Under the pieces are notes generated by a model that saw only the letters and a program-made list of their open reading frames with translations, did not search any database and had not been told where the DNA came from. This document shows positions 1-6,500 of a stretch of 7,283 nt of DNA, one piece after another. Position 1 is the stretch's first letter; the number at the start of each line of letters is the position of its first letter. Origin of the DNA: Bacillota bacterium (GTDB taxonomy: Bacteria; Bacillota; Clostridia; Christensenellales; UMGS416); the NCBI GenBank assembly GCA_023428265.1, contig JAEYYW010000166.1, positions 1 through 7,283 of the forward strand, read 5' to 3'. A program made the position numbers and the translations under genes.

Positions 1-782
1 CGTTTGCATCGCAGGCGGCTTGTGAGGCGGTGGCAGGCCACTATGCCAAATACTTCCGCAACAAGATCCTGCTGATGAGGCGCCCCACAAGGATGGCCGC
101 CGAGCACAACATGGGTCTTTTCAATGACAGTTTTGGTGATATGTTTCAGACGGAAGACTATTTCATCAACTGGTTCACCCACGGATATGTTGATTTGCAG
201 ACCGGTGTCCAGAATCCTCCCATGCGGGAGTTCTGGAGGAAGGCCCCGTCCGGCGGCGAAGTGGCAAATAACCCCGGGGAGCAGTATTTTACCAATGAAA
301 ACATGGAGCGCACATTGCGCCAGCTGAAGCTGAGCCATACGAGCTGGCTGGGCCCGAGCGGTCCGTTCTACAGCACCAGCAGCGAAGTTGCTGTAAACCT
401 TGATGTGGTTCAAAACAGCATGGGCTATAAGTTCTATATATCCAGGGCAGCTCTTGGGAAAAACCTTTCTCTGAGCGGCAAGAGAACCCTGCAAATCACG
501 ATGAAAAACAGCGGCATTGCGCCGTTTTACTATCGGTGGCCTGTCCGGCTCTATATCATGGATTTCAACAACAGCATCAAGTATGTGCAAACAGCGGAGT
601 ATGATATCCGCACGCTGATGCCCAACGGCAGCGGGGTGATCAGGTTTTCCGTGCCGGAAGAGTATCAAAACAATGCATTTAAGGCTTTTGTGGGCATTGC
701 CGACCCATCCACAGACAAGCCGGCGATTCATTTTGCAAACAAAGGCAACAGTGATTTGTTTTACATTTGCGATCTCGGGTGA
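1..782 (+). CDS. DUF4832-type putative glycan-active protein, C-terminal part (5' end outside window)
   Basis: The frame is open from the left edge (first full codon at 3) to a TGA at 780-782, so at least 259 residues are seen and the true start lies upstream; the internal GTG at 30 has no convincing ribosome binding site. Counting from the codon at 3, landmarks shared with the next gene are MRRPT (25-29), GLFNDS (38-43), SGGE (83-86), SHTSWLG (111-117) and MGYKF (140-144), followed by a beta-rich tail ending in IHFANKGNSDLFYI. This is the layout I know for DUF4832 proteins, where the first part completes a TIM-barrel-like fold and the tail forms a beta-sandwich. The biochemical role of the family is not established to my knowledge; polysaccharide binding or hydrolysis is an inference. 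Unlike its neighbour it stops directly after this domain and has no Fn3 tail. It is probably a diverged tandem paralogue of the gene at 943. Confidence 0.82.
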   Translation, partial: FASQAACEAVAGHYAKYFRNKILLMRRPTRMAAEHNMGLFNDSFGDMFQTEDYFINWFTHGYVDLQTGVQNPPMREFWRKAPSGGEVANNPGEQYFTNENMERTLRQLKLSHTSWLGPSGPFYSTSSEVAVNLDVVQNSMGYKFYISRAALGKNLSLSGKRTLQITMKNSGIAPFYYRWPVRLYIMDFNNSIKYVQTAEYDIRTLMPNGSGVIRFSVPEEYQNNAFKAFVGIADPSTDKPAIHFANKGNSDLFYICDLG

Positions 783-942
783 TCGATGCCGGTCAGTCTA
801 GCCCTGCCGGTTGCATGTTGTTTGATTCCTTTCGCCAGCATATGTGATATAGTTATAATAATATATAGCTGCAAATATAATAATGAAAAGCAAAGCAAAT
901 CGGGAGCCAACCTTTTGTCCACAGAAAAAAGGGGGTGCCACA
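783..942 (+). promoter_or_regulatory. AT-rich intergenic region with candidate promoter for the second gene
   Basis: This 160-bp spacer changes from GC-rich coding sequence to an AT-rich stretch at about 838-890. A perfect TATAAT lies at 854-859. The hexamer 17 bp upstream (831-836, TTCGCC) is a poor -35 match. A second TATAAT lies at 876-881 with TTATAA as a weak -35 at 853-858 (17-bp spacer). I see no convincing terminator hairpin after the first gene; the TGCCGGT at 787-793 recurs at 805-811 as a direct repeat, not an inverted one. The AT-rich boxes suggest that the second gene has its own promoter, but read-through from the first gene cannot be excluded. Confidence 0.4.
925..935 (+). promoter_or_regulatory. 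Shine-Dalgarno site deciding the start at 943
   Basis: A purine run AAAAAAGGGGG ends seven bases before the ATG at 943. The other in-frame ATG, at 883, is preceded by an A/T-rich stretch with no Shine-Dalgarno site, and starting there would put 20 mostly polar residues in front of the signal peptide. The 943 start is therefore preferred. Confidence 0.7.
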
Positions 943-3216
943 ATGACAGGAACCCAACATGCAGCCAAAGCCGTGGCCGGCATTCTGGTGCTGCTATTCC
1001 TTTTTCCTGGGCTCATCACCCCCGCTGCCGCGCGTGCGGAAGGGGCCGGCGCGAGCAGCTCGGCGTTGGACAGCATGGTGACCATCCCTTTCACCGAAGA
1101 CACGGAAACAGTGCTGGTGAACCCCGAAAGAGGCTGGTACAGGGAGTTCACCACGGACGATATGGAGGATGTGGATTCTCTGAAAGCGCAAGGGATCGGC
1201 AATATTATGATGCTTGCTGATCTTGGCGCGTTCAAAACAGCACCAATCAGCGCCGCCAAGCTCCAGGAGATACGAGACGCCTTTGCGCGGGCCCGGATGT
1301 TTGGGCTAAGCGTGATTTTCCGCGCAGCCTACGATTTTGAAGGAGAGAGCGAGCCGGAGCCTCATAGCCTGTCGATCATCACAAACCACATCGCTCAGTT
1401 GAAACCGATCTTTTTTGAGTATGAAGACATCCTGTTTTGTGTGCAGGCGGGCTTTTTGGGGCCATGGGGCGAGTGGCACTCGTCTTATTATGGAGACCCG
1501 CCGTCGCTGTCTGCCAGAAAAGCAGTTATGGCCGCGCTGATGGATGCGGTGCCGAAAAGCAGGCAAATTGAAGTGCGAAGGCCCATGTTCATCCGCGACA
1601 TGTATCCCGGCCAGAGCCTGACCCCCTCCACAGCCTTTCAGAAGACCGACCTTGCGCGGACGGGGTATCACAACGACTCTTTGCTGAGCTCCGAAGACGA
1701 CAATGGCACTTATGTTGACCCAGGCTACAGCAGGCAGATGGAGCTGGACTGGGCGGATAATCACAACCGTTATACACCGTTTGTTGCGGAGAGCAGCATG
1801 CTGTCGTCATACTCCGACCCGGGCAACGCGGTTTATGAGCTGGGTAAACTCCATGCCCAGATGCTGAACGACGAGTATTATCCGTCGGTGCTGGCGAAAT
1901 GGAAGAACACAACCACACAGGGCGTCAGCACATACCACTATATCTCGCAGCACATGGGCTATCGGTTTGTATTGTCAAAGGCTTCCGTAAACTCCGGCCT
2001 TGCCCGGGGCGGTGCGCTGCACCTGGTGCTGTGCTTTCAAAACACCGGCTTCGCCAACCTGATCAACGCGAGGGATTTCCAGATCGTATTGAGCAACGGG
2101 GTGCAGTTCTATACCGCTTCGGTAAACGACGATGCCAGAACATGGACAAAAGACAAAGGCATGATGACCAAGGATCTCTATTTCAGCATCCCCTCGGGCA
2201 TTGCGTTGGGCTCATGGAGCGTCTCGCTGAACATGCCGAACCTATCCAACGCTCCTGCCTGCTCAATCCGGTTTGCAAACCAGAACACTTGGAATGCCGC
2301 CAAGGGCACCAATTTGATTTGCACCGCATCCATCAACTCCACGCAGCCCAACTCGGTTTCCGCCTTCAGGCAGATTTCCAGGGCTGAGGCGGAAGCCCTG
2401 GTGATGGCTGCGCCGGCGATCACCGCCAGCCCATTGTCATATTCCAGCATTAAAGTGTCGTGGAATCTTGTGGGCAGCGGGTTATCCTACCAGCTGTATC
2501 GCGCAACATCCGCCACCGGCGCCTATTCTCTGATCGCGACGACAACCTCAGCATCCTATACCGATACCGGTGCAGCAACCGGGACGACCTATTATTACAA
2601 AGCCCGCGCCTATCGGCCGTCCGGATCAACCGCCATATATGGCCCGTTTTCCAACACAGTCTCTGCCAAAGCAATGGTTTCGGCGCCCGGTTCGGTCAAG
2701 GCGGTGTCGTCGGCCTATAACGCTGTCAGAATCACCTGGGGAGCGGCGGCCGGCAGCACAAACTATGAAGTCTGGCGCTCCACATCCAAAACCGGGGCAT
2801 ACTCATTGGCGGGCACCACCGGAACCACCACCTTTTTGCACACCGGCGCCGTGACCGGCACAACGTATTACTATAAAGTCAGGGCTTGCCGTTTGGTTTC
2901 CGGCGTCAAAGTTTACAGCGGCTACTCCGCGGTTGTATCGGCGCAGCCCGCGTTGCTTGCACCGATGTCAGTCAAAGCGGTCATGACCGCCGCGACGAGC
3001 GTGAAGATCAGCTGGGGAGCTGTGGCGGGCGCGACCGGGTATGAAATCTGGAACGCAACGGCAAACAAACTCATTGCCACAACAAGCCGGACCTATTATA
3101 CCAATGCCGGGCTTGCCAAAGGGAGAGCGTATTCCTACAAGGTGAGGGCATATCGGTTGGTTGGCACCAGGAAGGTGTATGGCGGGTTTTCCCTGATCGT
3201 TACGATCAAGCTCTGA
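943..3216 (+). CDS. Secreted DUF4874/DUF4832 protein with three C-terminal Fn3 domains
   Basis: From ATG 943 the product has 757 residues. Residues 1-32 form a Sec signal peptide: a short N-region with one lysine, a hydrophobic core AVAGILVLLFLF and an ARA|EG cleavage site. Residues about 52-210 resemble DUF4874, with NPERGWY (60-66) and LGPWGEWH (172-179); residues about 210-480 resemble DUF4832, with RRP (212-214), YHNDS (242-246), EDDNGTY (251-257), LHAQMLN (from 303) and MGYRF (338-342). Three Fn3 repeats follow, starting near P491, P582 and P674 (period 91-92 residues), each with a KxSW/RITW strand and a YYKxRAxR-like strand. The protein ends right after the third Fn3, with no LPXTG or SLH anchor, so it is probably secreted or held by binding through its Fn3 tail. 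The core is thought to be TIM-barrel-like and glycosidase-like; E177 in WGEWH is a candidate active-site residue (inference). Substrate unknown. Confidence 0.85.
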   Translation: MTGTQHAAKAVAGILVLLFLFPGLITPAAARAEGAGASSSALDSMVTIPFTEDTETVLVNPERGWYREFTTDDMEDVDSLKAQGIGNIMMLADLGAFKTAPISAAKLQEIRDAFARARMFGLSVIFRAAYDFEGESEPEPHSLSIITNHIAQLKPIFFEYEDILFCVQAGFLGPWGEWHSSYYGDPPSLSARKAVMAALMDAVPKSRQIEVRRPMFIRDMYPGQSLTPSTAFQKTDLARTGYHNDSLLSSEDDNGTYVDPGYSRQMELDWADNHNRYTPFVAESSMLSSYSDPGNAVYELGKLHAQMLNDEYYPSVLAKWKNTTTQGVSTYHYISQHMGYRFVLSKASVNSGLARGGALHLVLCFQNTGFANLINARDFQIVLSNGVQFYTASVNDDARTWTKDKGMMTKDLYFSIPSGIALGSWSVSLNMPNLSNAPACSIRFANQNTWNAAKGTNLICTASINSTQPNSVSAFRQISRAEAEALVMAAPAITASPLSYSSIKVSWNLVGSGLSYQLYRATSATGAYSLIATTTSASYTDTGAATGTTYYYKARAYRPSGSTAIYGPFSNTVSAKAMVSAPGSVKAVSSAYNAVRITWGAAAGSTNYEVWRSTSKTGAYSLAGTTGTTTFLHTGAVTGTTYYYKVRACRLVSGVKVYSGYSAVVSAQPALLAPMSVKAVMTAATSVKISWGAVAGATGYEIWNATANKLIATTSRTYYTNAGLAKGRAYSYKVRAYRLVGTRKVYGGFSLIVTIKL
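2413..3213 (+). repeat. Three tandem fibronectin type III repeats (within the second gene)
   Basis: Units begin near residues 491, 582 and 674 of the 757-residue protein, giving a period of 91-92 residues. Shared landmarks are SSIKVSWN / NAVRITWG / TSVKISWG, then YQLYRAT / YEVWRST / YEIWNAT, then YYYKARAYR / YYYKVRACR / YSYKVRAYR. The third unit is shorter in its middle strands. Such Fn3 domains are common non-catalytic linkers in extracellular carbohydrate-active enzymes of Bacillota. The units differ enough to be old duplications rather than recent DNA copies. Confidence 0.85.
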
Positions 3217-3259
3217 GCGGCCATCCTAAAAAATATCTCTGGGTGAATCATCAGACCCG

Positions 3260-3291
3260 CTGCCGGGGCTCTGGCATGCGAAGCCCGGCAG
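3260..3291 (+). terminator. GC-rich hairpin after the second gene, possible terminator
   Basis: CTGCCGGG at 3260-3267 is the exact reverse complement of CCCGGCAG at 3284-3291, an 8-bp stem that can be extended by CT/AG across one bulged G. It lies 43 bp after the stop codon of the second gene. The bases that follow (TATTGCCTCC) are not a T-tract, so this is either a weak or factor-dependent terminator, an mRNA 3'-end stabiliser, or a leader structure. Confidence 0.45.
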
Positions 3292-3330
3292 TATTGCCTC
3301 CTTATCTTCCATTTTTCTCCTTAATCCGAC

Positions 3331-3407
3331 AATAGGAAAGGAAAATAATTCCAAAAGACTGGAAAAAGATTGCGAAAAGATCACAATAAGATTACGCAAT
3401 GATAATA
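3331..3407 (+). repeat. 11-bp phased A-rich direct repeats
   Basis: Four consecutive 11-bp units share the form A(A/T)AAGA: AAAAGACTGGA (3353), AAAAGATTGCG (3364), AAAAGATCACA (3375) and ATAAGATTACG (3386). The G at position 5 falls at 3357, 3368, 3379 and 3390, exactly 11 bp apart. Weaker units continue the phase before (AATAGGAAAGG at 3331, AAAATAATTCC at 3342) and after (CAATGATAATA at 3397). A-tracts repeated about once per helical turn can bend DNA, and 11-bp direct repeats on one helix face are also how OmpR-type response regulators such as PhoB/PhoP bind. Which applies is not shown by the sequence. Confidence 0.55.
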
Positions 3408-3411
3408 TGCC

Positions 3412-3445
3412 TTTGCGCATCCTGTGTGCGCAGGTTTTCTTTTTT
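3412..3445 (+). terminator. Hairpin plus T-tract: intrinsic terminator or attenuator ahead of the third gene
   Basis: TGCGCA at 3414-3419 pairs with TGCGCA at 3427-3432 around a 7-base loop, and two flanking T-G wobbles lengthen the stem. It is followed directly by TTTTCTTTTTT at 3435-3445, the classic layout of a rho-independent terminator. It lies 196 bp after the second gene's stop and 63 bp before the third gene's ATG. It could end transcripts coming from the second gene or act as a regulated attenuator in the leader of the third gene. The stem is short, so its strength is uncertain. Confidence 0.55.
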
Positions 3446-3494
3446 ACCCCTCGGGGCGGGATACAGCCAGATGAACCAAACAATATACAATGCT

Positions 3495-3503
3495 GGAGAG
3501 GTG
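3495..3503 (+). promoter_or_regulatory. Shine-Dalgarno site of the third gene
   Basis: GGAGAGGTG at 3495-3503 lies five bases before ATG 3509 and contains AGGTG, part of the canonical GGAGGTG anti-16S match. It decides the start: the in-frame ATG at 3407 has no such site and would place 34 residues before a typical signal peptide. Confidence 0.8.
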
Positions 3504-3508
3504 TACAC

Positions 3509-6500
3509 ATGAAGCGGAGTCTCTTTTCACAATGGGCTTCCAAGGGCCTGTCTTTGGTTGTGGCGTTCTTGATGGTTTTTGCCACATTCCCAGGGGTGGC
3601 AATGGCAGCGTCCGGCCAAAACTACACTTACGCCAATTCCACGAGCTTGAGCAATAACACTGCATACGTCATCGTTGCAAGGACTGGCTCTGCCGGATCC
3701 TATGAGTATTATGCGATGACCAACTCGGTCAACGGCGGGTATGCCGGCCGCCAACAGGTCGATGTGTCAAGCGATGGAAAATATCTGACATCGGCTGTGG
3801 GGAATGACATTCTTTGGACATATTCATCGGGTCAATATTTGAAGAATGGCAGCAACTATCTGATCAGAGCAACACGCGATACATATAGTCTTTCTCTGGC
3901 AAATACCCCCGGCTCTTATGGTGATTGGAGCTACAGCAGCTATAGCAACAGAATGACTGTTGGTGACAACAATCGTTATCTAGCCTACTCACAGAGCGGG
4001 TTTAGTACCTCCAACAACGGAGTTTATGTACTATTGTTTAGCCAAGTGCCAAAAACGCTTTCCGGCATCGCCGTCACAACCCCGCCCGCAAAAACGACCT
4101 ATAGCGAAGGCGAGTCCTTTGATCCGGCGGGCATGGTGGTTAAGGCGACATACAATGATGGCACCACCGAGCCTGTGACCGGCTACACCATTGATCCAGG
4201 CACGCCGTTGACGGCGGCCAACACCTCCGTGAAGATCACCTATAACGACAAGTCAACCACGCAGGCGATCACGGTGAAAGCCAAGACGGTGGATCATCTC
4301 GGAATCACGACGCCGCCGAATAAGGGCACCTACAACGAAGGGGAGACCTTTGACCCGGCAGGCATGGTGATCACGGCGTATTATAATAACGGCACCGAGG
4401 CCGTCGTAACCGATTACACCATGTCGCCAAGCGGCCCGCTGGTGCCCTCTGACAAGTCCGTCACCATTTCATTTGGCGGGCGGACTGTTTCCCAGGCAAT
4501 CACGGTGAACGAGCTGACGATAGACCACATTGCCATTGCCACGCAGCCCAGCAAGGTGGGCTATTACGAGGGAGACACCTTTTCAACGGCCGGCATGGTC
4601 GTAAAGGCATATTTCACCAACGGAAGCAACATGACCGTGTCGGGCTACACAGTCTCGCCCAACCGGGCACTCACCACCACCGATACTTACGTTGAGATAT
4701 CTTATCGGGGCCAGACGGTGCAGCAGACGATCTCGGTGTATGCTCTGCTGCTGGATCACATTGCCATCACCAAGGCGCCAACCAAAACCACCTATGTGGA
4801 AGGCAGCCGCTTTGATCCGGCCGGCATGGTCGTCTCCGCTTATTACAACAGCGGCGCCCACACCGCCGTGACCGCCTACACCCTGTCGCCGGACCGTGAG
4901 CTGCAGGTTGGCGACAATCTGATTACCGTCACCTACGAAGGCAAGACGGCCACGCAGGCGATCACAGTGACCCTGAAAGCACTGGATCACATTGGGATCA
5001 CAACCGCACCCTTGAAGCTCATCTATAATGAAGGCGAGCTCTTTGATCCGGCCGGCATGGCCGTTACGGCATACTTTGACAACGGCACCAACCAGCCGGT
5101 GACCGACTACACCTGGGCTCCCGCCACCGCGCTGACCACCGCCGCCAAGAAGGTCACCATCAGCTACAGCGGCAAGACGGTGGACCAGCCCATCACGGTC
5201 AAGGCGCTGGTTCATGCCCAGACCCCGGTCATTTCTCCCGATACTCCGGTTGATTTCATGGCCATCGATGTCGGCACCCCCGTAAGCCTGACCGTTTCGG
5301 CCCATGTCACCACCGGCACGCTGACGTATCAGTGGTTCCGCAATACCACCGGTGTCGTCGGCGAAGGCACCGCCGTCGGTGCTTCATCCAGCGATCCCGC
5401 ATTGACGCTGGACACCTCTGCTGTCGGCACGAGCTATTACTATTGCGTCGTGACCAACGATGACCCCACCGCGACGGGCAACAAGACTGCCACCGCGACC
5501 AGCAGGGTCGCCCAGATCGTGGTGCGGACAAACGCCCAGACGCCGATCATCGACGTCAACTCCCCTCTGGATACGCCGGTCTATAAAGACTCCGTTTCGA
5601 GCATTACCATTGATGCATATGTTGACGCCGGCGCCCTGAGCTACCAGTGGTATCGCAACACAACGGAAAGCTATGAGGGAGCAACCCCCGTCGGGTCCAG
5701 CAGCGCGTCTCTGTCCTTAAACACCTCGACCGTCGGCACGCTGTATTACTACTGCGTGGTAACCAACACCGATGAAGACGCGCCCGGCGTAAAAACCGCA
5801 ACGGCGACCAGCAGAATCGCCAGGGTGGATGTCAGCGCCTTCAACAAGGGTATGGTGCTCTTTACGTTTGACGACGGCTGGAAAGACACCTATACCGATG
5901 CTTATCCGATCATGAGCAGGGCCGGCTTCAAGGCCACGGTGTTTGTCAACAGCGAGTTCATTGAATACAACAATGATGGGTTTATGAACCTGTCGGAGGT
6001 AAAGTCTCTGTACAATGCCGGTTGGGATGTGGCAAACCACTCCTCCAACCACGAAGATATCGGCGACCTCACCGATGAAGCAAGTATGGAGAGGCTGAAG
6101 GCAAACTACAGCAATTGCGCCAACTGGCTCATCACAAACAACATGCCCAATGCCGCCTATCACGCGGCTTATCCGTCCGGCCTCTATTCCGCAGATCTGA
6201 TCCGGCTCCTGAAGAACCTTGGCTTCAAGACGGGCCGCGCAACCGGTTATGGCCTGCAATATGGCGTGAAATATCAAAACAGCTTCTTCAAGCTGCCGGT
6301 CTATTCCGTGGTCGGCGACGATGATATCGAAGCCTGCCTCCAGGGTGTTGACCAGGTGGCCAACGGCGGCTCAACAATCATCTTCCTGATCCACAGAGTG
6401 CAGCCGGAAGAAGGCGATCTGGTCACGACCAGCGACAGGCTGCAGACACTGGTGGACTATGTAAAAACCAAAGTGAACGCCGGCAAAGTCTCCGTCATGA

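Larger units (their letters stand above)
3217..3508 (+). promoter_or_regulatory. 292-bp leader between second and third genes
   Basis: The spacer holds, in order, a GC-rich hairpin (3260-3291), a pyrimidine-rich stretch (about 3298-3322), an 11-bp phased A-rich repeat array (about 3331-3407), a hairpin followed by a T-tract (3412-3445), and a 60-bp stretch leading to the ribosome binding site of the third gene. A possible extended -10 (TG at 3400-3401, TAATAT at 3403-3408) has ATCACA at 3380-3385 as a weak -35 with a 17-bp spacer. I did not recognise a known riboswitch class here. The region is also stop-free in the frame of the third gene from 3230 on, but without a credible start codon plus ribosome binding site. 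Confidence 0.5.

Noticed and set aside
883..942. Upstream in-frame ATG at 883 as the start of the second gene
   Set aside because: No Shine-Dalgarno site precedes it and it would put 20 polar residues before the signal peptide, whereas ATG 943 has a purine-rich site seven bases upstream.
786..1220. 144-codon plus-strand open frame overlapping the start of the second gene
   Set aside because: It runs through the AT-rich promoter region and then out of frame through the signal peptide and DUF4874 coding sequence, with no ribosome binding site or domain.
3217..3508. A known riboswitch such as a cyclic-di-GMP or cobalamin type in the leader
   Set aside because: I looked for conserved core sequences of these classes and did not find a convincing match; only simple hairpins are supported.
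3226..3585. 119-codon minus-strand open frame over the leader
   Set aside because: It covers the hairpins and phased repeats and overlaps the signal peptide of the third gene in antisense; no domain or ribosome binding site supports it.
4061..5215. CRISPR-like regular repeats
   Set aside because: The 231-bp periodicity is an in-frame protein repeat with diverged third positions, not short identical repeats with unique spacers.
4583..5305. 240-codon minus-strand open frame rich in Gly, His, Val and Asp
   Set aside because: It is antisense to the Big_3 repeats, its composition follows from their codon bias, and it has no recognisable domain or ribosome binding site.
5717..6277. 186-codon minus-strand open frame
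   Set aside because: It is antisense to the deacetylase domain, whose sense frame has clear catalytic motifs; the antisense product resembles nothing I know.
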